This document shows positions 11,571-22,345 of a stretch of DNA of 64,000 nucleotides, piece after piece. The position numbers and the translations under genes were made by a program. The notes beneath the pieces are model-generated. The model was not told where the DNA came from, did no database searches, and worked only from the letters and a program-made list of their open reading frames with translations. How positions within the stretch are numbered: the first letter of the stretch is position 1; every line of letters starts with the position of its first letter. This DNA is from Brachypodius melanocephalos (lineage: Eukaryota; Chordata; Aves; Passeriformes; Pycnonotidae): assembly GCA_013398615.1 (NCBI GenBank), contig VZSR01000028.1, forward strand, positions 1,545,940-1,609,939, given 5' to 3'.

Positions 11571-14500
11571 CCAATTGTATGTATCTGCATAGGCTCTTCC
11601 TTAGTGACATACCAGACAAGAAGAGTCAAAAATATTGCTTGCCTGCTCATACCTCATATTTTTCAAGCCATCTCTCAGATTTGATTGCATAGCATTTATA
11701 AAATGTGCTCCATACCATGAACCTTTCTTTGTCACAATACAATTACTTTAATTATAAATGATTTAACAAAGTCCATTGAGATCACAAAAGCCTATTATAG
11801 CAGCACGCTCATATTGATGTGCTGTAGTTAAGACTGTGTCAGCATTTTCATTATAGCTGTTTTCCAAGCTATGTAACTTGGATGTGTTAAAAAAAAAAAA
11901 AAAAAATCTAGGCTGAAATTTGACATACAGAGGCTTAGCCAGAGAGTTAATTTGACACTGGCAGCCGTGAATAAGAGATGGGAAATTGCCAGAGCCATAC
12001 ATGACACTACTTTATAGTAAAATGGCTGCCTGTTACACAGAGCCAATTATTGCAGAAGCAAAAATTGTCTAATTCTTAAATGTCTCTTTACTCGTCAGCT
12101 TTCATGTAGGACAGAGAATGTGAAGGATTGAATTACCGTGTAATGGTCTGTTTTATTGACAATATCTGAATTTGTAAGTGGACCCAAATGAATTCAGATG
12201 GTTTTATTTACCAAAAGGGAAAATAGAAGTCCATCTGCTGCCTGTAAAAATGACATCGCTGTCTCAAGAAGAAAGTTGATCTTTGATGGCAGCAGAGATG
12301 GGAGTTGTGTCCTTGGCTTTGTGGGCTGCCTGTTTGTCTTGAGAAAGGCACTTGTGTTTGTTACCCATTCTGAAATGCAGACAGGGGCTCTTTGATAGAG
12401 GCGTGCTATAAACGTTGTAGTGCACACACTGGATTTCAAGATCTTTCAGTAAAACAATTTTGGTGAAATTGCAAGCTATTAAAATCAGTAATTGTGATCG
12501 AAATGCAGTTTTGTACTGAAGTATCACTGTGTTGAGTACAGCTTTTAAAGACCTGCAAGAAGAAGTGTTCCTGGGTCTACATTGTGTTCATGTTAATATG
12601 TCCTTGTTTACAAATACTTTTGGGGATCTGCTGGAGTAGAGGGGTCATTGACAGATGAAGTGCTGGTTGTTTAGGTAGTTGTCTTTCTATTTTAATGACC
12701 CTTGGCAGAACTGTACTGATACCTTTGTTAAAGCACTGGACTGACTTAAAGGCTTGACTGATTTTTTTTTAATCTAGCCTAAGAATATAAATTGTAACTC
12801 ATCATAACATGAGAGAGTGCAGAGGAGCATCTTTTATTTCTTTTGGTGATATGATAGAATATATGAGGACATGCTGGCCGTGACTAACTGGGTCTGTTAT
12901 TTCAGTTATAAAGTTATCTTCTAATAAGGTAATGCTGGCTTTAGCCTGGTGCTGCTGCAGGCCAAAGTTTTTCTACAGGTCATTAAAACATCACATTAAT
13001 TTACGAAATCTTCGTTTATATAGGAACTACAAAAGTAATAGAAACAATTCCCCATCTTGCTTTTAGACTTAAATATCATTAAAAACAGGAAATTAAAATT
13101 TAATAGTTCATTAAAATGCTAAAATTTAGGCTGTGGAGAAAAAGTAATGGAGAAATGAATTCAAGCTGCCTCAGTCTGTAACTCAGGCCATGGGAGCAGT
13201 GCAGCACACACGAGTTTCAGACAAGTAGGCAATCCTCTTGCATTATATGAATGCAGTGTCTAAGCATGCAGGATTAGTGAGAAACCAACTTAATTTGTAA
13301 TTTCTGTACTTCTGCTGGTTTGCATTTTAACGTAGTTGTATTTAATTAGTTCTAAGGGTTAAAGTTTTTGATTGCCACTGGTTGGATGTCACCAAAAAGA
13401 CTGTGGCCCCTCACCACCACTGCCCTTTTTAATCCTTTAGGGAAGGATAGCGCTTCTTACAAGAGAACCTTTGTGCTATTAAATCACTTTTTTCTGTTAG
13501 ATACTTCAAAGAGCTAATATTCAGTAGGAACCGATTTTTCCCTTAGTAATTGATAGGACAGAAGTACAAATATTTTAATGTTCTTGGACAGTAAATCTAA
13601 AATCAGATGCTCAGTGAATATAGTGTCACTTGAAATAGTTAATGGCACACTGTTGAATGGACTTAAATACCAGGGGCAGTCATGAATCTGAGACAAAAAT
13701 ACAGGACTTCTGTTTTGTGATTGGAGTGCTGGCACGTTGAAAATTGCACATTAATATTTTATGGAGTATAACCAATAGAAAATGGTCTCTAAAGGTCATC
13801 TTTGATGACCATCATTGATGCTGAAGTGGTATGGAAATTTAGTGGACAAAGATTGATTATAAAAGTTCTTCATAAACACGCGGTTGTTAGGATTTCCTGG
13901 AGGCCGTAGTGGTATCATTGGATATAGCTCTGTTGAATTACAGTTTGAAATAACAGGTAGGTCAGGATTAGCCTAGTGCTCCCAGCAGAGTTATCAACAC
14001 TGGGAATTGGCACCACCCACACTGGCTCACTTATTGCATTGTTGTGTGCTGCTCCTCCATTTTCACTCATCTTGTTGACAGCTTGGGTGTTGACGTTCTG
14101 CTGCTGTCCTGCTGCATGAATGAGCAGCATTGCTCTCTTGTATCAAAGCAAGGGGCTTTGGCAACTGAAAAGTTTCAGAGATGTTTTCCGAAGTAGAAAA
14201 GTCAGTTATTTTTTTGTCTCGTTCTAATCCCTGTTTATTTTATTACAGTCAAGGTAGAAAATTACTTTTGATCTTTGGAGCAGTGGCAGAAAAATATTGC
14301 ATAAGCTACACTGACATTTTTAACTGGAGAGGGATCTAGGTGTTTTCCTTTTTCTCCAAGTATGACCTAGAGGACTTAATGCTCCCCAAGCTCTAGCAAC
14401 TGGTAAAGCATTAGTGTGCAGCAATTTTTTGTGGTATTTTTTGGAATCCCCTCCTTTTTTATTCATAAGTCAGCTGAAACCTTTCTTTAGGTTAAGCACT

Positions 14501-14644
14501 TCATAGATGAGAGGCAGTCTATGCTATCATTTATTAATACCATGTACACTATCGTATATTAGCATCATTAATATCTGGTTTTAGTTGCTGTAAATTCACA
14601 TCAGCACAATAAGGATATTTTTCACCTATGTTTTGCCTTTTGAG

Positions 14645-14770
14645 GATGCTGGGGCTCTTCATCCGTGGTATTGAAGAAAACAGCAGATCCAGGCGTGATG
14701 GTCTTTTCCATGAAAATGAATGCATTGTGAAGATAAACCATGTGGACCTTACAGATAAAACCTTTGCACA
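14645..14770 (+). CDS. PARD3B: PARD3B exon, middle of PDZ1
   Basis: A 126-nt exon between an acceptor ending ttttgag and a perfect donor GTAAGT. The first G completes AGG (Arg), and the last two bases CA join G of the next exon to make CAG (Gln). It encodes MLGLFIRGIEENSRSRRDGL and FHENECIVKINHVDLTDKTFA. These are the central strands of PDZ1, including the GLFI strand and the ECIVKIN strand that precedes helix B. The text is close to PAR3-family PDZ1. The acceptor has a weak pyrimidine tract (ttttgccttttgag), but continuity of the PDZ fold and the donor leave little doubt. Confidence 0.96.
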
Positions 14771-14856
14771 GTAAGTGCTGGTTTATTAATACTTTTAACT
14801 AGCCAGGATTTTATACAGTGCTGTGTTTAAGGGATTTGTAAAGGGATTAAAACTTA

Positions 14857-14922
14857 TTTCAGAAAAATTCTCTATAAAACTGGTATGGGACAGAAACCAT
14901 ACCAGTAATTTTCTTTCTGAAA
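14857..14922. repeat. Imperfect inverted repeat able to form a 66-nt hairpin
   Basis: ACTGGTATGG (14879-14888) and CCATACCAGT (14897-14906) are perfect 10-bp complements around an 8-nt loop. An outer pair, TTTCAGAAA (14857-14865) and TTTCTGAAA (14914-14922), extends the stem after an asymmetric internal loop. An alternative pairing uses AGAAAAATT with AATTTTCT. Size and shape are like a small precursor microRNA or a remnant of a terminal-inverted-repeat element, but neither is established. It begins 87 nt after the exon ending at 14770. Confidence 0.7.
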
Positions 14923-17900
14923 CCTCCAAATAAAGTAAAATTTGAGGAGTTTCAGTGAACTTACCCTGCTTACTTAATTTAATAGCATGAAGTTTTTAAC
15001 TGCTATCTTCCCTTTCTAGTTCTTCTGTTACTTTTACTATGTTATCTTTGTAATATTTTTTTCATAAGACTTTCAGAATGAGTCAGCATCACATCATGGT
15101 GTCTAATGTTCTTTTGCAAATGAAATAAGATTTTTTTATTGTGATGCAGCTTTTTGAGTATTAATTTTTTTAAAAAGTGTCTACTGCAAAACTGTGATTG
15201 CTTGAGCTAAATGGAGAGTCTCACTTCTTGTGACTTTTATTAAAAGTCTGCCGACATTTATTATCTATCTCAAGTATTTTTTAACTAACAGGTTGTTTTG
15301 ATCATCTATAAATCTGGCATTGAATCTACGAATGTGGCATTGTTGCACAAAAGAATAGCCTCTCAAATTTCACAGATATTTGCTGTAGTAATTAAAAAGA
15401 AATTTGTTTTTGCTTTTAATCCATATGTTTAGACAACTGAATGATTGTTTATAATATAACAAAAACCTATTGAGATGTCAAGGGAGTCGAGGCTTAACTT
15501 TCTAAACAGTAAGCCAAATGTTCACTGCTTCTAGACTAAAATCAAATATATAACTTCACAGTTAGAAATAAATATTTGCAAAATAGGCTTTCATTAAACC
15601 AGTGTAGTTCTGTAGCATAGGTATTCTTGTTGCTGAGACTGTTTTTTTTCCCTCCTGATAGCTTTTCAGTTACAGCTTTCTGCAGATTTGGTGTAAAAGC
15701 ACTCTACTGTGTTATAGTGTGTGCCATTCTCTTCCATCCATGGAAATTCCTAAATAAGATACCCATTTTAGCAGAACATAATTGTCAGTGTCTTATTAAA
15801 ACATTCGTTGCCCGTTGTGCAGTTTTGTCATGACATTTTGCAAATAAGGTTTTGCTTGAGTCAAAACCTCTCTTTTAAAAATCGTTATCTGATCCTTTCT
15901 TTACAATGTGTTGTCTCCTCCGTGTTTTCTTCTGAATGTAACTAGATCTCCAAAGGCTTCCAGCCCACGATGTGTTTGTGGAATGGAGGACCCTGCGTGT
16001 TTTTCTGTATGGTTACTAGATTTTGGGGCGGGTTGAAATACTTCAGGAAATTTCCTAGTTCTCTGTCAGGCTTTCCTTCAACATGCGGGACACGTATTTT
16101 CCAAAAGCTCATGTAAAGTTTTTGGAATTGGAAGGATTATTTATTAGCTTAGAGACATCAGCCTTGTTAGACTCTCTGTCATTGGGAGAGAGAAAAGTCA
16201 CTTAAAGGTGATTCAGAGCAAAGCCTAATTTTGTTGGTCTAAGTTTACTTATGCTACAAAACCAAGTAGTGTGGTTGCAGTGGTGTTGGATCTAAGGAGA
16301 AAAAGACAGGAATTGTGTGCTCAGTGTCTATTTGGGGACTGAGGAGGGAACATTTTGGATGAGCTCTAACCTATTCCCAAGTCTTATGTTGCTCTGCTGA
16401 ATTGTTTTCCAAAATAGCCACCTACATCATCTCTTCCCTGCCTGTGGAGAATGGCTAAAGAAAGACTCTTTCCAGGTTGAAACTAATCTCCGTGAACATG
16501 CCTTTTGGTTTTTGTCTGGCATGACATAACTGTACTAACCTGACAGAAGTCCAAGTTACAGAAATCCACTAATTGTAAAAGATACAACAAAGTATTGTTC
16601 CAATGACTGTTGACCCAGAAAGAGCAATCAGATTCTCCTTCGAGAGGAAAATCTGTTGGCTAGTTTCAAACTGACATTTCTTCATAACCCTTGTAAAAGC
16701 TGTTTTAACACTTAGAAGAGACTGTTACATGCTGTCTCTTTCTAATTTCAGCAAAGACTTTCTAGAATTGCTCCTGACAATTGCTTCTTCTGCAGCTGTA
16801 ACAGCAGCAGCCTACTTTCTGTATTCCCATGTTTATAATAGCTGTAAATCGGGACTGTTGGTCTGCATTTTCATTTGCTGCTAATCTATTCAATTACATT
16901 CTGTTGTGCTGCAGAGTTTCTAGCACCTCTTTTAACTGACTCCCTTATTTCTTTAAAGTATGCACTTGAGGTCTCAAGAAATATAAATTTCTCCATTCAT
17001 TATTTTTCCCTTTGAAGTGCAGCCAGTTATTTTGCCCCTGAAGACTGCATTTAGACATTCCCATAGGATGTCTTGAGTGATTTCCACTAATTTTTGTTTG
17101 AAGGAGATCTTAGGTTTACTCTTGCATACATTTTAAATATTAACATTTTGAAACTGAGTTAATTTAATTACCTTGTAACATATGACCAAGTGGCTACTTG
17201 CAGTGATGAAGATGGGGTGTGAAAGAAACACAGTTAAAATTTTACATCCTTTATGCTGGAAGTATGCCATGGTTTCTGCTATCAGGGTAAGGTCTGTCCT
17301 TGAGAAGTTTGACAGGCTGTAGGTGAACAGATATCCTCTAACCTCAGCAGACACACTGGGGCACAGTCTGTTACAGCTCTGGAACAGAACCCTTGAGGAT
17401 GATGCTAGAAGAATGCCTTCCTACAACATTCTCCCTGCTACTTTTCTTTTCCAGGTTTGAGCTTTCTCTCTGGCAGCATTGCCTGTCGATGGTGCTATTC
17501 TGACTCTAGATGCTCATACACTCAGTGTGGCAAGGATGGTTCTTTCCCACAGCAGTATTCATTGGTCCTGACTCCTGACTTTAATGTCTTTATGCTACAG
17601 AAAACCCTCTGAAAACAGCCTCTCCTTTCCACCACCTACAGCTGCGAGGTGGACGTACTGTGCAGCTCTGTTCATCTGGGAAAGCAGTCAGTGTGTTTTC
17701 AAGACATTTATATTTGGAGTGGCTTCCTTCCTGTGTCAGTGTTTAAAAATATACTTTAGTTCAGAAGCACTTTCAACATTGATTCCTTTTACATAACTGA
17801 GTGTAAATCCAAAGCCAAGACATTGGCAAAATACTGACTCAGACCGACAAGTGCACCACAGAAGGGTAGGAGATAAGTACAATGTTCTTAGAAGGACTCC

Positions 17901-18263
17901 ATGATTTATTTAAAATTTAATGTAGCCCTTACTTCCCCTCTTGCCCCAATTCAGCTGAGCAGAAGTTGTCAGTTTTTCTTCTCAAAATGCACTTCAGCTA
18001 CTTCTGTTTGTACTCAAGTGGTCTTCTGCAGTATGGAAGAAAATCAGTCCACTGCCACAGAAGGTAGGAGAGGAAAGCCTAGAAAGGGGGAAGTCTCCTT
18101 TGTTCCTTTAGAATCCAAGATTTGTAACATTGCTTGATCGACCAAATCTACAGGTTGTTCAAAAGCCAGGGAAGGCTTTATGAGCCGTTCTTTTGGCCAA
18201 CTTGTCTTAATTGCCTTACAAAGCACGGAAATCTGGGCGTGGTATCATTACCATGGTATCAGT

Positions 18264-18560
18264 TCACAGAATCTTAGAATGGTTTGGGTTGGAAGGGACC
18301 TGAAAGATCATCTTGTTCCGACCCCACAAGCATGGACAGGGATGTCACCCACTAGATCAGGCTGTTCAGAGCCCCATCCAGCCTGGCCTTGAACGTTGCC
18401 AAGAATGGGGCATCCACAGCTTCTCTGGGCAACTTATTGAAGTACCTCACTACCCTCTGAGTAAAGAATTTCTCCTTAATGTCTGGCCTAAATCTTTCTC
18501 TTTTAGCTTAGAACCATTCTCCGTTGCCCTGTCACCATCAAGGGGAGTAGTCCCCTTAAA
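18264..18560 (-). mobile_element. CR1 LINE 3' end, antisense
   Basis: The plus strand begins cacagaatcttagaatggtt, then tgggttggaagggacctgaa and agatcatc. This is the reverse complement of the CR1 3' terminus with its short ATTCTATG-like end repeat. It continues through cagcctggccttgaac and tctgggcaacttattg, standard CR1 3' sequence. About 300 bp remain, a typical 5'-truncated bird CR1 copy, inserted antisense to PARD3B. The far boundary is approximate and ends near a perfect 7-bp hairpin (18540-18557, AAGGGGA with TCCCCTT). Confidence 0.93.
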
Positions 18561-19304
18561 TGCTCTAACACACTTTGTGGTGTTGCATTTGAGCACATCT
18601 GTAAAAGCACTGATTGTGTGAAATTTGCATATCCATTTAGCAAAAGGTTGCTGCTTGAAAGATGTTACTAATATCGACCTGTTTATGTATCCATATATGT
18701 AGAAACACAAATAATTGCACTGTTTTGATCACGAGTTTTATTTCTAATGTCTATGTATCCTGTACCCTCATCCTATTTAATTGTTGTGGAATCAGCCAGC
18801 AGTTGCATTAGGGATTACAATGGAATCTGAGGAGCAATTAGACTGGATTTGGAAAAAAATAGAGAGTTGAGCTTGCTTGGAGTAGATGTATTCACCAGAA
18901 CAATTGGTGATGAGTGTGCTCAGTGTGCCTCTATGCCAACAAGAGAATACATACCAGAAAATCACTTGAAAAAAGCAGCAAGCTGTAACTTCAGCAGTCT
19001 CTTGATGAGCCTTTGCCATCAGAACTTCTCTTTCTGATGCTCTGCATGAAGAAATATGTTCATTAATTTATTCTGGCAGGTATGTTGTCCTAGCAGCTTA
19101 GTAATTCTGACAGATATGCTGCTCCTACTTGAAATATAAGGAAATGCTGTAGTTTGAAATGTTATTTCATGTGTACTTTTCTAAAAAAGGGACACTGTAG
19201 ATGTGAACATCAGGTAAATTTTCATCTTATTCTCTGTAAACAACTTCAAATTTTGTCCAGATTTTCTAGTTTGTCATGCTAATTTTCATACCTTTATTTT
19301 AAAG

Positions 19305-19660
19305 GGCTCAGGACATCTTCCGTCAGGCAATGAAATTTCCAAGTGTCCTCTTGGAAGTTCTTCCTCCATATAACCGAGAACAGTATGAGAAGTCTGCTAT
19401 TGCGCCTCTTTTTATTCTCAATAACGAAGAAGGAGTTACAAAAACAAAAATTCCACCTCCCCTTCATCCAAAACCTGCTGTGAAAACAATTAATATTTCT
19501 GGAGCAAGCTTGGAGTCAGGTGTACAGGGAACACTGCAACAAGCTAAGAGCCCCAGCCTGCCCCGTCTGGGTAGAAAGCCTTCTTCTCCCTCACTGTCTC
19601 CACTTATGGGCTTTGGCAATAGGAGAAATGCAAAGAAAATAAAGATAGACCTGAAAAAGG
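19305..19660 (+). CDS. PARD3B: PARD3B exon, end of PDZ1, Ser/Pro linker, start of PDZ2
   Basis: The largest exon in the window, 356 nt, between the acceptor ttttaaag and the donor G|GTAAGT. It completes PDZ1 with AQDIFRQAMKFPSVLLEVLP, giving helix B and the last strand. It then encodes a linker of about 75 residues beginning PYNREQYEKSAI. This holds several Ser-Pro sites in two groups (AKSPSLPRLG and KPSSPSLSPLMGFG), which are candidate targets of proline-directed kinases. The exon ends with NAKKIKIDLKKG, the first strand of PDZ2, so the PDZ2 carboxylate loop lies in the next exon. The linker matches PARD3B in its REQYEKS start and its PRLG-KPSSPSLSPLMGFG end. It leaves in phase 1. Confidence 0.97.
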
Positions 19661-21299
19661 GTAAGTCTTTGGGGATGGTATGAGTAATTCAGCATCATGT
19701 TCTCTATAGTCATACCTTAACTTTTAGTTTAACGAGTGACATTGAAAATACAAGCAAGTTGTTTACCATTTCAAAGTTCCAAAACTTTCAAAAGATACAG
19801 GAATGTGAACAGTAATGTTATCTGCAGTGGGCTTTTCATAAACTTTGGATGTGTGTTATCCAGATTTACTGATTAGGACATCTCTGTTACTGGCTGTGGA
19901 AGCAATTCCATTAGCAACAAGTGATTTTAAGAGGTAGTTCAGTCTTTTCACAAGTATAGAATAAAAGTTTGAACTGTTAGCTGGTGACCTTTATTATTTT
20001 CTTCAACCTTTTGATTGACCACAACGCTGTTATGACATTCTTTCAAAGATATGTTTAAAAATCTACTCTGCTGTTTTGTGTTTTCCCAGAGCTTGACCAC
20101 AGTTTTACCTGTCTTTCCCTTTTTTATTTTCTTCAAACATTTTTTTTTTTGCTGTCATATTTATTCAGCCGTCACAAGGCCAAATTTATGTGTATTTCTT
20201 TAATTGCTGTACCATGCAACTGTCTATCTTTGAATGGAATAACAGGTTTAGGAACACGTAGTAAAATGTGCTTAAGCAATTTCTAGTTAGCATTTGTATT
20301 TTCTATTTGATTTGTGTCTCTGATTTGGCTGAGAGTTAAATCTGGTCCAAGAAGTGCCCCTTTTGAAAACTATCTGTAACTTTATTCTCATAACACATAA
20401 TGAATGTAATCAAGCTCTCGTTTCTTAATTTTTGTTGTTTCTTTACTTAAATCACTCATTTTTGCTTCTGAACTCTTCAGCTTTGTGTTAATAAAACCTA
20501 CTTAAGAATTTCCCCATTCTAGATCTAATGCTTTTGATTTTGAAACACTTATATTTTTAGAAATTATAGCAATATGATACTGACATGATGATATCTTTGA
20601 AAACTATCACATGGGTAGTAATATCACTCAATATAAAAAGGTTTTTATAGACCCTGCTATTCCCTGCTATAGTGATTTTAGTGGCTAATAAGCAATACCT
20701 GTTAACATTTATTTTACTCCTTAATTATTTGTTACAACATATCTGTTAACACTTGAGATTGTTTATTTCCAAGCAGCAAACAGCTTCAATAATAGAAGCT
20801 TAGAAATAACCACTCTGTCCTTTCTGAACAGCACATCATCAAGTTTTGCATTCAAATCATGTGATATTTTCCCCATTTACCAAGTTTCAGTAAAACCTGC
20901 TAAATTATATTTGTGCTCATAAATAAACAATTCCACTTGCTCTGATTCTACGAAAAACAATTGACATTAAAGTGAAGGCTAATATTGAAATGACATAAAG
21001 AGAAGGTAAATGCTTTAAAAAGGCAGTTCTTTCTTGCTTTTTATTGTTATGTGCTTCCCCAAGTATTTCCATCTGTAGCTGTTTTAAGAGGCTTTGGGTA
21101 TGTGTTTGGACATCACTAGATTTCTTCTCTAGACCAGGCAGAAAACTGGCTCGTGTTTACAGGTTTTTGATTGCTTTCTTTTTTTAAGAATGAACATGAA
21201 TGAGTCTCTGGGATACCTTGCTGACCTGGTTTGCTTACTGTTAATGGTCATCGTTTCCATGTTGAAATTTGTGTTGTGAGTTCTTTGTCTGAATTCTAG
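19661..21299 (+). other. PARD3B: Intron in PDZ2, 1.6 kb
   Basis: A strongly AT-rich intron without a recognised repeat or RNA gene. It ends in the acceptor gaattctag. Confidence 0.93.
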
Positions 21300-21439
21300 G
21301 TCCAGAAGGGCTTGGTTTCACCGTGGTCACCAGAGACTCTTCAGTGCACGGTCCTGGTCCAATCTTTGTGAAGAATATTTTACCAAAAGGTGCAGCAGTA
21401 AAAGATGGTCGTTTGCAGTCAGGAGACAGAATCCTGGAG
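21300..21439 (+). CDS. PARD3B: PARD3B exon, core of PDZ2
   Basis: A 140-nt exon, phase 1 in and phase 0 out. It encodes GPEGLGFTVVTRDSSVHGPG, then PIFVKNILPKGAAVKDGRLQ and SGDRILE. This is the canonical GLGF carboxylate loop of PDZ2, the second strand, the IFVKNILPKGAA strand and helix A, and the GDRILEVNG strand up to its split with the next exon. The sequence is nearly identical to vertebrate PARD3B as I recall it. The donor GAG|GTTAGG departs from consensus at intron position 3. Skipping this exon would shift the frame. Confidence 0.98.
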
Positions 21440-22216
21440 GTTAGGATAAACATCCGTTGTATTTGCATTGCTTAAAGTGATCGCTGGCTTTGTCATAAAT
21501 CTTTTATTTCCTCATACATATTACTGATGTATGGAACTACAATTCCTGCCCTTGGTTTAAAAAAAAAAGTCTCTCTCACAGCTTCTGTGTCACTTGTTTG
21601 TCAACAAGTGTTTTACACCGTGGAGTGAAAAAATGTTTCTTTTCACAAGGGTCCATGAGGTGTTTGAGCAACGGGAACCTGGTGAGATCTTGGTTTTTAA
21701 AGCAGATAAATGTGCAGATAAATGAGGACCAAAGTGTGTCTTGCCTCTTCAGCCACATCCAAAAATCTCCAGTTAATATCAAGCTGATAAAGTGCTCCTT
21801 TTAAGGCAATTTTGCTCAAATTGGTCTGTTGAAAATTTTCAGATGTCTTGTGACTTGCAGTCTTATTATCTAAAGGGTTATTTCTACTGACTAACCTCAA
21901 AAAGCTCTTAAGGTAAACAGTTTTAATACTAAGGTCTTGTTTCTGCACTTTTCATCTTCAAAGTGCTTTACAAACTAATTAAGCCTCACAAACCCCCTGC
22001 AAGGTGGGTGAGTACTACAGAGCTGCTTTACCAGATGGTGGAAATGAGGAGGAGAAAGGTTAAGGAATTTGTGCAGGGCCAGAGGGGGAGACAGCTGGGA
22101 GCTGTTGCTGATTCTTCTTTGCTCTCAGTCACTGTGTTAGGGGAGGGGAGCCTAATAAACCTGCTAAAAGGCAGTGACACTGGGAGATGTGACATCCTCT
22201 GTTCTGTGGCTGGCAG
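21440..22216 (+). other. PARD3B: Intron in PDZ2, 777 bp
   Basis: The shortest intron in the window. It contains a probable ancient MIR-type SINE at about 21955-22105, so the old repeat forms a good part of the intron's second half. It ends in the acceptor gtggctggcag. Confidence 0.95.
21955..22105 (+). mobile_element. Probable ancient MIR/CORE-type SINE relic
   Basis: The order of words gtgctttacaaactaatta, agcctcacaa, ccctgcaaggtgggtgagta, then agatggtggaaatgaggag and gaaaggttaag matches the body of MIR/CORE-SINEs: a CTTTACA..TTAA..CCTCACAA block, a GAGGTAGGTA-like block and an AGATG.GGAAA.TGAGG..AGGTTAAG block. These elements are older than the amniote radiation, and only worn copies survive in birds. 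The match is by memory of the consensus; boundaries are approximate. It ends about 110 bp before the next exon. Confidence 0.65.
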
Positions 22217-22345
22217 GTGAATGGACGGGACATCACGGGCAGGACGCAGGAAGAGCTCGTGGCTATGCTGAGGAGCACAAAGCAGGGTGAGACTGTCTGT
22301 CTGCTTGTGGCTCGTCAGGAGGAGGCCTTTCTACCTCGAGAGCTG
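22217..22345 (+). CDS. PARD3B: PARD3B exon, end of PDZ2
   Basis: A 129-nt exon with phase 0 at both ends. It encodes VNGRDITGRTQEELVAMLRS, then TKQGETVCLLVARQEEAFLP and REL. VNG continues the strand begun in the previous exon, TQEELVAMLRST is helix B, and TVCLLVARQE is the last strand of PDZ2. The donor is CTG|GTAAAC. Because both ends are phase 0 it could be skipped without a frameshift, but the loss of helix B would destroy PDZ2. The short EEAFLPREL tail leads into the linker before PDZ3. Confidence 0.97.

Larger units (their letters stand above)
11154..14644 (+). other. PARD3B: Intron inside PDZ1, 3.5 kb
   Basis: This intron carries an antisense CR1 remnant about 160 nt after the donor, a T/G-rich tract at about 11508-11570, an 18-A run at 11889-11906 and a small perfect inverted repeat at 13794-13810 (GGTCATC, 3-nt loop, GATGACC). 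The remaining sequence is AT-rich with no recognised content. Confidence 0.9.
14771..19304 (+). other. PARD3B: Intron inside PDZ1, 4.5 kb
   Basis: AT-rich intron with a notable hairpin-forming segment at 14857-14922, shortly after the donor, and an antisense CR1 3' end at 18264-18560. I recognise nothing else in the remaining sequence. It ends in the acceptor tttattttaaag. Confidence 0.92.
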
